From assembly GCF_049943125.1 (NCBI RefSeq), contig NZ_CP188040.1, forward strand, positions 2,108,001-2,172,000: a stretch of DNA of 64,000 nt. The letters run 5' to 3'. The notes below the pieces were generated by a model. That model was given only the letters and a program-made list of their open reading frames with translations, was not told the origin of the DNA and made no database searches. Numbering within the stretch: position 1 is the first letter of the stretch; each line of letters begins with the position of its first letter. Shown here in pieces: positions 36,239 through 45,394 of the stretch. Position numbers and translations under genes: made by a program. Source of the DNA: JAEXZL01 sp049943125 (lineage in GTDB: Bacteria > Bacillota > Clostridia > Clostridiales > Clostridiaceae).

Positions 36239-36264
36239 ATTTATACAATCTATGCTTTTTTTTT
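36233..36264 (+). terminator. Terminator overlapping the DUF368 stop codon
   Basis: GCATAGATT (36233-36241) pairs with AATCTATGC (36247-36255), followed by nine T. The TAG stop is part of the left arm. Confidence 0.92.
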
Positions 36265-36444
36265 ATGGAGCAAAGGGTAATTGTCCTTAATTTTGCATTT
36301 AATTTTTAACCTACTAGGTTACCTAAAAAGTGAAAAAGAGGATTTATTGTGTTTATTTTTTTAGATGTTTTTATAAAATAGTTGGATAGACAATGAACTA
36401 TTACATTTATACAATTAAATTAATAAGTAAATAGGAGGTTTGTT

Positions 36445-37494
36445 ATGAAAAGGATATCATTGTTATCAGCTATTTTATCAGTCATAGTAATGACAACTGC
36501 AGTAGGCTGTGGTACCAGTAAAGCTAATGACTCTAGTAAGGGCGAGGAAGAAAATGTTTTAGTTGTCTATACGGCTAGAAGTGAGAACCTAAATAATCTT
36601 GTAATTCAAGGCTTTGAGCAGGAGACTGGGATAAAGGTAGAAGCGGTGGTAGCTGGTACAGGTGAGCTTTTAAAGAGAGTGGAATCTGAGCAGAAAAATC
36701 CTTTAGGAGATATTCTATGGGCTGGAGATGAAACAATGCTGTCATCTTCTAAGGAGCTTTTCGAAGAATATGTATCTCCAGAAAACGAATACATGAGTGA
36801 AGCGTTTAAAAATAAAACAGGCTATTTTTCCCCTGCCTTTGCCGACCCAACTGTATTTATTGTAAATAAAAACCTTAAGGGAGACATGAAAATCGAAGGG
36901 TTTGAAGATTTGCTTAATCCAGAGTTAAAGGGGAAGATCATCTTTGGGGATCCCACTAGCTCTAGCTCTGCATTTCAATCCTTAGTTGCAATGCTTTATG
37001 CCATGGGTAAGGATGAAGATCCATTTTCTGAGGAAGCTTGGGACTATGTTGATGCTTTTTTGAAAAACCTAGATGGAAAAATGGCAAATAGCTCTGGTCA
37101 AGTACATAAGAGTGTAGCTGACGGAGAATATGTTGTTGGTCTTACATGGGAAGATCCGGCAGCTAATTATGTTAAAAATGGTGGAAATGTAGAGGTTGTA
37201 TTCCCTACGGAGGGTGCTATATTCCCTGGAGAATCCGTACAGATAATAAAGGGAGCTGCCAACCTAGAGAATGCTAAGAAATTTGTAGATTATATGCTTT
37301 CGGAAAAGGTACAAAATGATGTAGGTAGTCAGCTAACTGTTCGTCCACTTAGAGAGGGTGCTACCTTAGCAGATTATATGACTCCTTTTGATAATATTAA
37401 GCTGTTTGATAATTATGATGAAGGTTGGGTTTCAGAAAATAAAGAAGCTATAACTAAGGAATTCACTGAACACCTAGAAATGACATTAGAATAA
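36445..37494 (+). CDS. ABC importer substrate-binding lipoprotein (AfuA/PhnS/FbpA superfamily)
   Basis: A 349-residue lipoprotein with lipobox Cys22 (TTAVGC) and a type II periplasmic-binding fold (VYTARSENLNNLVIQGFEQETGIKVE, SVADGEYVVGLTWEDPAANYV). The tandem Tyr pair that binds Fe3+ in FbpA is absent at the equivalent place, so iron is unlikely; sugar phosphates (AfuA) or phosphonates (PhnS) are better candidates. Behind AGGAGG. A long hairpin separates it from the ATPase gene. With 37611, 38707 and the two-component genes it forms one functional unit. Confidence 0.85.
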   Translation: MKRISLLSAILSVIVMTTAVGCGTSKANDSSKGEEENVLVVYTARSENLNNLVIQGFEQETGIKVEAVVAGTGELLKRVESEQKNPLGDILWAGDETMLSSSKELFEEYVSPENEYMSEAFKNKTGYFSPAFADPTVFIVNKNLKGDMKIEGFEDLLNPELKGKIIFGDPTSSSSAFQSLVAMLYAMGKDEDPFSEEAWDYVDAFLKNLDGKMANSSGQVHKSVADGEYVVGLTWEDPAANYVKNGGNVEVVFPTEGAIFPGESVQIIKGAANLENAKKFVDYMLSEKVQNDVGSQLTVRPLREGATLADYMTPFDNIKLFDNYDEGWVSENKEAITKEFTEHLEMTLE

Positions 37495-37509
37495 CAAGAT
37501 ATTTCAGTT

Positions 37510-37559
37510 AATGGAAGCTTATATACTAAACAAAGTTTTGTATTTTATAAGCTTCCATT
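37510..37559 (+). terminator. Intra-operon hairpin between binding protein and ATPase
   Basis: A 14-bp stem, AATGGAAGCTTATA (37510-37523) with TATAAGCTTCCATT (37546-37559), with an inner CAAA/TTTG stem and ATTATTATT after it. No strong T run: likely a partial terminator or 3'-end stabiliser that keeps the binding protein more abundant. Confidence 0.6.
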
Positions 37560-37610
37560 ATTATTAAAGGTGAATTTATGGTAAATTTACTAGGAAGGTC
37601 AGGTTGAATC

Positions 37611-38717
37611 ATGAGTGTAGAAATAAAAATTGATAATGTGGTTAAAAAATATGGAAAAGATATTGTAATAAATAAATTATCCCTAAATATTAAACCAGGA
37701 GAATTCTTTACTCTCCTTGGTCCATCTGGCTGTGGTAAGACAACCTTACTTAGAATGATTATTGGCTTTAATTCCATAGAAGAAGGAGATATTTTTATTG
37801 ATAATAGAAGGATTAATGATATACCTACCAGTAAAAGAAATATGGGTATGGTCTTTCAGAATTATGCTATTTTCCCCCATATGTCTGTGGAGGATAATGT
37901 AGCCTTCGGTTTGAAGAATAGAAAGGTTAATAAAGAAGAAATCAAGAAAAGAGTAGATGAGATATTAAGGATTGTTAAAATAGATCACCTAAAAGAAAGA
38001 ATGCCTGCAAAGCTATCTGGTGGGCAGCAGCAGAGAATTGCCTTAGCTAGGGCTTTAGTAATTAATCCAGAAGTATTACTCATGGATGAACCACTGTCTA
38101 ATCTTGATGCTAAGCTTAGAGTAGAGATGAGAAATGTTATAAAGAGAATTCACGATAGTATAGGAGTTACCACTGTATATGTAACCCATGACCAGGAAGA
38201 GGCTCTAGCAATCTCTGATAGAATAGCTGTTATGTATAACGGAATAATCCAGCAGATAGGAACTCCTAAGGAAATTTATCAAAGGCCTGCCAATGTCTTT
38301 GTTTCAACCTTTATTGGTGTTTCTAATATAATTGAGGTTAATCTAGAAGCCATAGGCAATAAGAAATTACTAGTGTTCTCCTCCGATTATACAGAAGTTA
38401 TAGAGAATATTTCAGAAGAAGCTGTTTCAGGGGAGAAGGTTGTATTGTCAGTGCGACCAGAGGAGTTTATTATTAGTAATGATGGACGCGGTATCAAAGG
38501 AATCGTTAGAAGCAGTATATTCTTAGGAATGACAATTCATTATTTTGTGGAGCTTAAGGATGGTAGTGAAGTAGAGGTTATACAGATTATTGACAATCAA
38601 GATATAATTGCTGACGGCAGTGAAATATTTCTAAAAGTAAATACTGATAGAGTAAATGTTTTTAATAAGGAAACAGGGAATTCCTTAATAAGAGAGGTGT
38701 ATTGCATTGCACAATAA
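37611..38717 (+). CDS. ABC importer ATPase (FbpC/AfuC/PotA type)
   Basis: A 368-residue ATPase with Walker A GPSGCGKTT, VFQNYAIFPHMSV, signature LSGGQQQRIALARA, Walker B VLLMDEPLSNLDAKLR and VTHDQEEA. A C-terminal TOBE-type region follows (VLSVRPEEFII). It is 48% or so similar in layout to MsmX but belongs with the adjacent importer. It starts with ATG at 37611; the gene end overlaps the permease start by 11 bp. Confidence 0.9.
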   Translation: MSVEIKIDNVVKKYGKDIVINKLSLNIKPGEFFTLLGPSGCGKTTLLRMIIGFNSIEEGDIFIDNRRINDIPTSKRNMGMVFQNYAIFPHMSVEDNVAFGLKNRKVNKEEIKKRVDEILRIVKIDHLKERMPAKLSGGQQQRIALARALVINPEVLLMDEPLSNLDAKLRVEMRNVIKRIHDSIGVTTVYVTHDQEEALAISDRIAVMYNGIIQQIGTPKEIYQRPANVFVSTFIGVSNIIEVNLEAIGNKKLLVFSSDYTEVIENISEEAVSGEKVVLSVRPEEFIISNDGRGIKGIVRSSIFLGMTIHYFVELKDGSEVEVIQIIDNQDIIADGSEIFLKVNTDRVNVFNKETGNSLIREVYCIAQ

Positions 38718-40368
38718 GAAAAAAGGCTTATCAATGTGGAGCGTAAGTACCCTGATAATTCTAGCTATATTTGGCTTGTTCATAATATATCCGTTATTAT
38801 TAGTGCTGGTGAAAAGTGTTATTGATCCAGAGAATGGTAAAGCTACATTAAGCTATTTCTTTAAATTCTTTCAGAAAAAGTTCTACTGGAGTACATTAAT
38901 AAATAGCTTTAAGGTAACTATAGTAGCTACTATTTTATCTGTATTATTAGGACTTCCTATAGCTTATATTATGAGGAGTACAAAAATTAAGGGGAGCGGA
39001 TTTTTAGATATCCTAATTGTAATATCCTATCTATCACCACCCTTTATTGGCGCATATGCTTGGATACAACTTTTAGGAAGAAATGGATTTATTACCAGGA
39101 TAATAAATTTTCTTTTTAACGTTAAGCTCAACGGTATTTATGGTTTTGCAGGAATTGTTTTAGTATTTACTCTTCAATCATTCCCATTAGTATATATGTA
39201 TATTTCAGGAGCTCTAAAAAGTATAGACAATTCCCTAAATGAAGCAGCGGAAAGTCTGGGAGCCCCAAGCTTTAAGAGAATAACCTCAATAATAATTCCT
39301 TTAATTATGCCCACATTATTAGCCAGCTCGCTGCTTGTATTCATGAGGGTCATAGCGGATTTTGGGACACCTATGCTCATTGGTGAAGGATATAAGACAA
39401 TGCCAGTGCTTATTTATGGACAATTTATGGGAGAAGTAGGAGGGGATGACGGCTTTGCAGCTGCTATATGCATGATAATGGTTATAGTAACTCTGTTATT
39501 ATTTATATTGCAAAAGTTTTTATCTAACAGAAATTCCTATGCTATGACAGCATTAAAGCCAATGGTAGCAGAAGAGGTAAGGGGAATCAAAGGATTGCTT
39601 TGTCATGGTTTTGTATATTTGGCAGTTTTCATGGCAGTATTACCTCAGATGGTTGTTATTTATACTTCATTTTTAAAGAGTAATGGAGGGCAGGTTTTCA
39701 CGGGAGGATTTTCATTAGATAGCTATAAGGCCACAATTTTTACTAAGAGTAATATGGCAATTTTAAATACCTATAAATTTGGATTGATAGCTATAGTGGC
39801 TATAGTGATAGCAGGAATACTCATTTCATACCTAACCGTTAGAAAAAGGAGCTTTTTAACATATATTATAGATATTTTAGTTATGTTTCCTTATATAATT
39901 CCTGGTTCTGTTTTAGGTATTTCATTTTTATTTGCTTTTGGAGATTATCCCATTCTTTTATCTGGAACCTCGGCGATTATAATCATTGCATATGCTATTA
40001 GACGACTTCCTTACACTGTCCGTTCTACTTCAGCTATTATAGGACAAATAAGTCCCAGTGTAGAAGAAGCTGCTGTAAGCCTTGGAGCCTCAGAGATAAA
40101 GACCTTTTTTAAGATTATGGTACCTATGATGATGCCTGGGGTACTATCGGGAGCTATATTAAGCTGGGTTACAGCTATCAGTGAATTGAGCTCTTCTGTT
40201 ATTCTTTATAATAGTGGAACTCAAACACTTACAGTATCTATATATACTGAGGTTATTCGAGGAAATTATGGTAATGCCGCAGCATATTCTACAGTTCTCA
40301 CCTTTACCTCAATAATATCTTTATTAATATTTTTTAAGCTAACAGGTAAAAAGGAGATTAGTATGTAA
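38707..40368 (+). CDS. Fused ABC permease of the FbpB/AfuB type
   Basis: A 553-residue permease made of two fused BPD_transp_1 units, about 12 membrane segments. Each half has the EAA loop that docks the ATPase: EAAESLGAPSFKRI (about residue 180) and EAAVSLGASEIKTF (about 455). Fused permeases of this kind serve iron, thiamine, phosphonate and hexose-phosphate importers. It starts with TTG at 38707, 7 bp after GAGAGGTG and inside the ATPase stop region; an ATG at 38734 is a less likely alternative. Confidence 0.9.
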   Translation: MHNKKKGLSMWSVSTLIILAIFGLFIIYPLLLVLVKSVIDPENGKATLSYFFKFFQKKFYWSTLINSFKVTIVATILSVLLGLPIAYIMRSTKIKGSGFLDILIVISYLSPPFIGAYAWIQLLGRNGFITRIINFLFNVKLNGIYGFAGIVLVFTLQSFPLVYMYISGALKSIDNSLNEAAESLGAPSFKRITSIIIPLIMPTLLASSLLVFMRVIADFGTPMLIGEGYKTMPVLIYGQFMGEVGGDDGFAAAICMIMVIVTLLLFILQKFLSNRNSYAMTALKPMVAEEVRGIKGLLCHGFVYLAVFMAVLPQMVVIYTSFLKSNGGQVFTGGFSLDSYKATIFTKSNMAILNTYKFGLIAIVAIVIAGILISYLTVRKRSFLTYIIDILVMFPYIIPGSVLGISFLFAFGDYPILLSGTSAIIIIAYAIRRLPYTVRSTSAIIGQISPSVEEAAVSLGASEIKTFFKIMVPMMMPGVLSGAILSWVTAISELSSSVILYNSGTQTLTVSIYTEVIRGNYGNAAAYSTVLTFTSIISLLIFFKLTGKKEISM

Positions 40369-40390
40369 TTGATCTGTATTATTAATATTT

Positions 40391-40433
40391 CACCGTAGAG
40401 TCTAAATTAAAGAATGCTCTACGGTGTTTTTTT
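40391..40433 (+). terminator. Terminator between importer and two-component genes
   Basis: CACCGTAGAG (40391-40400) pairs perfectly with CTCTACGGTG (40417-40426), followed by seven T. The importer and the kinase gene are therefore separate transcripts, or connected only by read-through. Confidence 0.9.
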
Positions 40434-40483
40434 GTAACTTTTAGTAGAAATATGGTATAATTTTTCTGAATAGAGGTGATTTT

Positions 40484-42187
40484 ATGAACAAAAGGAAAAG
40501 TTATCATCACTATACTAAGAGGTTCTTTTTGACTTATGCCTTTGTATTAATAGGATTAATTGCAGTTTCACTACTTATATATCTTTTTTTAAATCTTAAG
40601 CTATTTGTAATAGAAAGTAGTAGAGCTACAGGAATTAAAATGGGAGAAATTATAAAGGAAGAGTATCTGCAATATTATGAGGAAATCGAGGACCTTTCAG
40701 AAAACCATTACATTGTAGAGGCTCTGGTTGATAGACAGGCAAATAGACAGGTTAATGAACTTCTATATGACATGGTAAATAGCAAGAATATTCACGGAAA
40801 TTTTGTGTTGTTAGATAAAGAGGATAGTATTTTATCTACCAATCTGTATTATAATAATCAAAAATTATTTTTACTCAATAATATTATTAAGGATATTATT
40901 ATTAGGTCTAAGGATTCACCAGAATTTACTCATTATTTTACTTCCAGTCACAGGTATGATAATAATCAAAGCTCTTCCTATATTTTTTCTAAAGGTATTA
41001 TAAGTAACGGAGAGGTTATAGGGACTATTATTCTCCAATTAAGGAGTGAAGACTTTAGAGCTTGTCTAGAGGATAGCAAGGTAGATGCTATTATCCTTGT
41101 AGACAATTTTGATAACGTTATATATTCAGGTAACGACAGGTTTATTGATGCCACTGGTAAGTATAAGGCTCCTAATAATAATGGATTTGTAAAGATAAAT
41201 AGAGTTCCCTATTATACTACAACTAATATTTTGGAGGATATAGGAGTTAAGTTAATTACTCTTCATTCTGTAGTTTTAGTCAGTAATCTGCTATCATTTG
41301 GACTTTTTTTCTTATTGTTTATATGTGTATTTATGATTATATTAGTGGTTATCATTTCAGAAAAGCTAGTAAATAAAAAGCTATATCCTTTTGACCAGCT
41401 CATGGAAGGAATTAAGCAGCTGAAGGAGGAAAACTTTGACTATAGAATTCAGCAAGAGACCTTTGACGAATTTGTAATTCTTTATCAAGAATTCAATGAG
41501 ATGAGTTCAAAGGTGCAGGAGCTCATAAAAAGGAATTCTGAGCTATCTGAAAGAAGACGGATTATGGAGATAAAAAATATAAAGTCTCAATTCAATCCAC
41601 ATTTTGTATATAATGTCATGGAAAGCTTAAGATATGAGATGGTAATAAATCCAAAAAGGGCTTCGGAATTTTTAGTATCCTTTGCTAACCTAATGAGATA
41701 TAGCATAAATTATGGAGCTATAGAGGTGGAATTTAAGACTGATATTCAATATATCGAGGATTATCTAAGAATTCAAAAGGCGAGATTTAATAGAAGGTTT
41801 GATTATAATATAGAAATAGATCAGGAGCTTTTAAAATATAAGGTTCCAAAGCTTTTGATTCAGCCGATTGTAGAGAACTCTATCAACCATAGCATGGAAT
41901 ATGTTCCTAAATTACAGCTAAGCATTAAAATAGAAAGGGATAATGGAGGGATTTCCTGTACCATTATAGACAATGGAAAGGGAATGAGCCAAGAGAAGCT
42001 TCATGAGCTTAGAGAGAATTTAGAGAAGGAGGAAGCTGTATCTACATCTTTTGGATTGTATAATGTTCAAAGAACCATAAGGCTGCTTTATGGTAATGAT
42101 TATGGTATTTATATTGAAAGTGATGAATTACATGGAACCAAGACCATAGTTAATATTCCCTTCGTAGGAGGTGAAGCTATTGTATAA
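40484..42187 (+). CDS. Sensor histidine kinase, YesM/LytS type
   Basis: A 567-residue membrane kinase. One membrane segment at about 16-38, an extracellular Cache-like sensor (about 40-265), a second segment at about 270-295, then a HAMP linker (YPFDQLMEGIKQL). The His_kinase domain has phosphoacceptor His in SQFNPHFVYNVME and a HATPase_c domain with VENSINH and DNGKGMS. This family pairs with AraC-type response regulators and often sits beside an importer whose substrate it senses. Its stop overlaps the regulator start. Confidence 0.92.
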   Translation: MNKRKSYHHYTKRFFLTYAFVLIGLIAVSLLIYLFLNLKLFVIESSRATGIKMGEIIKEEYLQYYEEIEDLSENHYIVEALVDRQANRQVNELLYDMVNSKNIHGNFVLLDKEDSILSTNLYYNNQKLFLLNNIIKDIIIRSKDSPEFTHYFTSSHRYDNNQSSSYIFSKGIISNGEVIGTIILQLRSEDFRACLEDSKVDAIILVDNFDNVIYSGNDRFIDATGKYKAPNNNGFVKINRVPYYTTTNILEDIGVKLITLHSVVLVSNLLSFGLFFLLFICVFMIILVVIISEKLVNKKLYPFDQLMEGIKQLKEENFDYRIQQETFDEFVILYQEFNEMSSKVQELIKRNSELSERRRIMEIKNIKSQFNPHFVYNVMESLRYEMVINPKRASEFLVSFANLMRYSINYGAIEVEFKTDIQYIEDYLRIQKARFNRRFDYNIEIDQELLKYKVPKLLIQPIVENSINHSMEYVPKLQLSIKIERDNGGISCTIIDNGKGMSQEKLHELRENLEKEEAVSTSFGLYNVQRTIRLLYGNDYGIYIESDELHGTKTIVNIPFVGGEAIV

Positions 42188-42977
42188 GGTGTTAATTATT
42201 GAAGATGAAGATATGATTCGTAAAGGTATAATTTTTATGGTGGATTGGACAAGGGTCAATTGTACCGTAGTCGGTGAAGCCTGCGATGGTAATGAAGGCA
42301 TTGAAAGGATTAAAGAGCTGAAGCCAGATATAGTAATAACAGACATAAAGATTCCTTTTAAAAGTGGTATAGAGGTGATAGAAGAAACAATTGATGAATA
42401 TTGTTACGAAAGCATAATAGTTTCAGGGTATAATGATTTTGATTATGCAAAGAAGGCTATAAGTCTCCACGTTTCAGAGTACATTTTAAAGCCTATCAAT
42501 TTCCAGCAGCTATATGAAATACTAGAGAAGCTTACTATTAAGATAGAAGAAAAAAGGAATTTGAAGCTTTATTTAAATTCTTTAGAAGGAGAGGGGTATA
42601 AAGATAAGCTCCTAAGCACTAAGGACTATAATATAAATTATAATAAAGGAAGATATGTTGAAGAGATTGTTGACTATATTAAGAAGGGTTATAAGGAAAA
42701 GATATCCCTATCTGATTTATGCCCTAGGTATAATCTATCGTATACACATCTGAATTCTCTCTTTAAAGAAGGGACAGGTTATACCTTTAATGATTACTTA
42801 AATCGCTATAGAATAATACAGTCACTAGAGCTTCTTAAAGAGAATAAATTTAAGCTTTATGAAATAGCTGAGGAAGTAGGCTTTCAAGATTATAAATACT
42901 TTATTCATGTCTTTAAAAAATATATAGGCTGTGCACCAATTAGTTTTTTTAAGAGCAATGACCATAAAGAGAATTGA
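42180..42977 (+). CDS. Response regulator, YesN type (CheY-like + AraC helix-turn-helix)
   Basis: A 265-residue regulator. The receiver domain (1-120) has IIEDEDM and the phosphoacceptor Asp in PDIVITDIKIPF. The C-terminal AraC-type DNA-binding domain has SLSDLCPRYNLSYTHLNSLFKE and YKLYEIAEEVGFQDYKYFIHVFKKYIG. Likely activates the 36445 importer operon. The TTG at 42180 is chosen because GGAGGTG (42167-42173) is 6 bp before it; the GTG at 42171 lies within that site. Confidence 0.92.
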   Translation: MYKVLIIEDEDMIRKGIIFMVDWTRVNCTVVGEACDGNEGIERIKELKPDIVITDIKIPFKSGIEVIEETIDEYCYESIIVSGYNDFDYAKKAISLHVSEYILKPINFQQLYEILEKLTIKIEEKRNLKLYLNSLEGEGYKDKLLSTKDYNINYNKGRYVEEIVDYIKKGYKEKISLSDLCPRYNLSYTHLNSLFKEGTGYTFNDYLNRYRIIQSLELLKENKFKLYEIAEEVGFQDYKYFIHVFKKYIGCAPISFFKSNDHKEN

Positions 42978-42990
42978 ATTGGTAAAATAA

Positions 42991-43039
42991 AAAGGGAGTA
43001 TGATAAACTATAGTAAATATAGCTATCATAGCTCCCTTT
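42991..43039. terminator. Bidirectional terminator between convergent genes
   Basis: AAAGGGAG (42991-42998) pairs with CTCCCTTT (43032-43039), extended by TATGATA/TATCATA with a bulged base. Confidence 0.75.
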
Positions 43040-43043
43040 CTTG

Positions 43044-43400
43044 TTACTGAGGCTTTACATTCTTATAGGAAATCCAGCCTCGCTTAGAGCAGTACTTTAC
43101 AAAGGTTACTAGTCTTCTAAGCTCATCCTCAGGATCCTTATTACCCTCGGACATTATTTTTGATATTTCGTATATGTTCCTCTCTCCATCTATGAGACAC
43201 CAGGCCTTAGAGCTCAGCTCATCCAGCTCTAGCTCTGTTTTAGGAGACTTTTTTACCAGCCATCCAGCAAAACGCCTTACAGGATCCTTAACAGTTAGAT
43301 GAAGAACTACTTTACCATTATCCTTAAGCTCCCAGTTTTTATCCTTTATCACTGGGACATAGAGGGCAAAATTATACTTATCCTTAGTGGAATCTGACAT
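43044..43400 (-). CDS. PqqD-like (RiPP recognition element) protein
   Basis: A 118-residue protein. The C-terminal half (LDELSSKAWCLIDGERNIYEISKIMSEG then LRRLVTFVKYCSKRGWISY) fits the PqqD winged-helix pattern, with the L-x5-W-x-L-x-DG signature. PqqD proteins normally present precursor peptides to modifying enzymes, but no radical-SAM maturase or precursor peptide adjoins it. It is the last gene after pepD and the OPT transporter with an 8-bp gap, so a link to oligopeptide handling is an inference from position. Confidence 0.68.
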   Translation of the reverse strand: MSDSTKDKYNFALYVPVIKDKNWELKDNGKVVLHLTVKDPVRRFAGWLVKKSPKTELELDELSSKAWCLIDGERNIYEISKIMSEGNKDPEDELRRLVTFVKYCSKRGWISYKNVKPQ

Positions 43401-43408
43401 TCAAACAC

Positions 43409-45329
43409 CTACTTTTTTCTACTTGATGATACTAAGTATATCCATACTCCAAGACCTATAAACGCCAAGAAAGCAACTAGGCTGCTAGAAGCAAATTCTG
43501 GGAAGTATTTTTGGCCTATTCCGATATTTACATTGAATACAGCAAATATAGCAATTACTATACCCATTAAAGCATCACCAGCCACGAGACCAGAGGAAAG
43601 GAGAGTTCCCTTTTCTATAGAAGCATCCATGCCTTCTTTATTGCTCTTAAATTTCTTTTCAACTAAAACTCTGATAATACCACCAACTAATATGGCTGCA
43701 TTAAGGCTTATAGGAAGGTATATACCTAGAGCTACAGGAAGTATTGAAATTCCTGCTAGGGCACAGAATACTGCTAAGGAAGCACCTATGATAACCAGTG
43801 TCCATGGAAGCTGAGCAGTCATTATACCTTCAACAATCAGCTTCATAAGTGATGCCTGAGGAGCAGCAGCTTCAGTACTACCGATTGTATAAGCTTTATC
43901 AAGCATTATAACAACAAGACCAGCAACTACGGAAGCAACAGCAAGAGCTGCAAACATACCAATCTGTACATTTCTAGGGTTACCACCAATTATGTAGGTA
44001 GTCTTTAAGCTCTGAGCAGTACCACCAGCAACGGCGATAGCCACACATACAACACCACCTATTAGGAAGGCTTTTTCCATTCCTATATCTCCAGTATTAC
44101 CAGTTACCTTTAATAAGGTGGTAACAAAAAGAAGTGTTGCTATAGTCATACCTGATACTGGGTTATTAGAAGCTCCAATAACACCAACCATTCTTGCAGA
44201 AACCACGGAGAAGAAGAAGCTGAATAATACTGCAGCTAAGGCTCCTAAGAAGGTACCACCAATAGCAGGAATTAACCAGCTGCCTGCAAAGCCGAAGGCT
44301 GCAGCTCCGATTACCCAGGTAAGAGGTGCTTCTACATTTATTCTTTCTATCTTACCCGCTGCTTTATTTCCTATACCAGCCATAGCCTGCTTAAAGCTTC
44401 TAATAATAGTTGGAAGAGAACGAGCTAAGGAGATAAAGCCTCCCATGGCTACGGCACCAGCTCCGATATATCTTATATAGCTACCCCAAATATCTCCTGC
44501 AGCCATTTCTGAAATTAGCTTAGTTGATGGGAATAAAGGCTCAGCTAAACCTGCACCTAAGAATTTAATAAGAGGTATTAAAGCAAACCAAGCTATTACA
44601 GAACCACCAAACATTAAGGCAGAAGCTTTAGTTCCAACGATAAAACCTACACCAAGAAGGGAAGCAAGCGTCTACTCCTATGCTTGTTCCCTGATAGCTT
44701 GTGATTGTGTAGGAGGCTGATTCAGACCAGATCTTTAAACCACCGGATAAGAATTTGTAAGCACCACCTACACCCATACCAGTCATAACGGTCTTGAAGC
44801 CGCTACCACCTTGAGAACCAGTTACTAGAACCTCAGCAGCTGCCATGGACTCAGGATAAACTAGAGTTCCATGCTCTTCTACTATAAGGAATCGACGGAG
44901 TGGAGTTATGAAGAATACTCCCATTATACCACCAACGATAGTAACGATAACTACCTGAAGAATAGAAAGACCAAAGCCTGAAAGAAGCAGTGAAGGAAGT
45001 ATGAATATAATACCCCCTGCGATAGATTCACCCACCGCTGCTAGGGATGCTATCATATTAGCTTCTAATATACTATTTCTTCTAAATAGACCCTTTAATA
45101 TACCTGTTGCCATGATAGCTCCAGGGATACCAGCAGAAATAGTAAGTCCTACCTTAAGTCCTAAATATGTATTTGCAGCAGCAAATATACAGGCAAATAA
45201 TATACCTATTATGATGGAATAACCTGTTGTTTCAGGCATAACCTCAGTTGTGGGTACAAAAGGAACATAATCCTCGCCTTTAATACCGCCATAGGCTGTT
45301 GCAGATAAACGTTTGTTTTTTTGATCCAT
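43409..45329 (-). pseudogene. OPT family oligopeptide transporter, frameshifted
   Basis: Two frames cover one 638-residue transporter: the N-terminal part (45329 down to 44628) with YGGIKGEDYVPFVPTTEVMPETT and about 6 membrane segments, and the C-terminal part (44614 down to 43409). They are separated by an extra GCTT: the coding strand reads GACGCTTGCTTCCC where GACGCTTCCC would join the frames as GVDASLLGVGFIVGTKAS. Removing one copy gives exactly 639 codons including stop. OPT proteins import oligopeptides with protons. The downstream part lacks its own ribosome site at the ATG 44614, so the product is probably a truncated, inactive protein unless slippage repairs it. Confidence 0.88.
44662..44669 (+). 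repeat. 4-bp tandem duplication causing the OPT frameshift
   Basis: AAGCAAGC on the plus strand (two exact copies of AAGC; GCTT-GCTT in the coding sense). One copy shifts the frame by +1. Confidence 0.85.
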
Positions 45330-45394
45330 AGTTAATACCTTCCTTTGTGTTTTAAATTAAGTCAACTTTATTATCCTAATAGCTTAAAGCTATG

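Noticed and set aside
43409..44614. The C-terminal OPT part as an independent shorter transporter
   Set aside because: No ribosome site precedes the ATG at 44614, and the frame joins perfectly to the upstream part after removing 4 bp.
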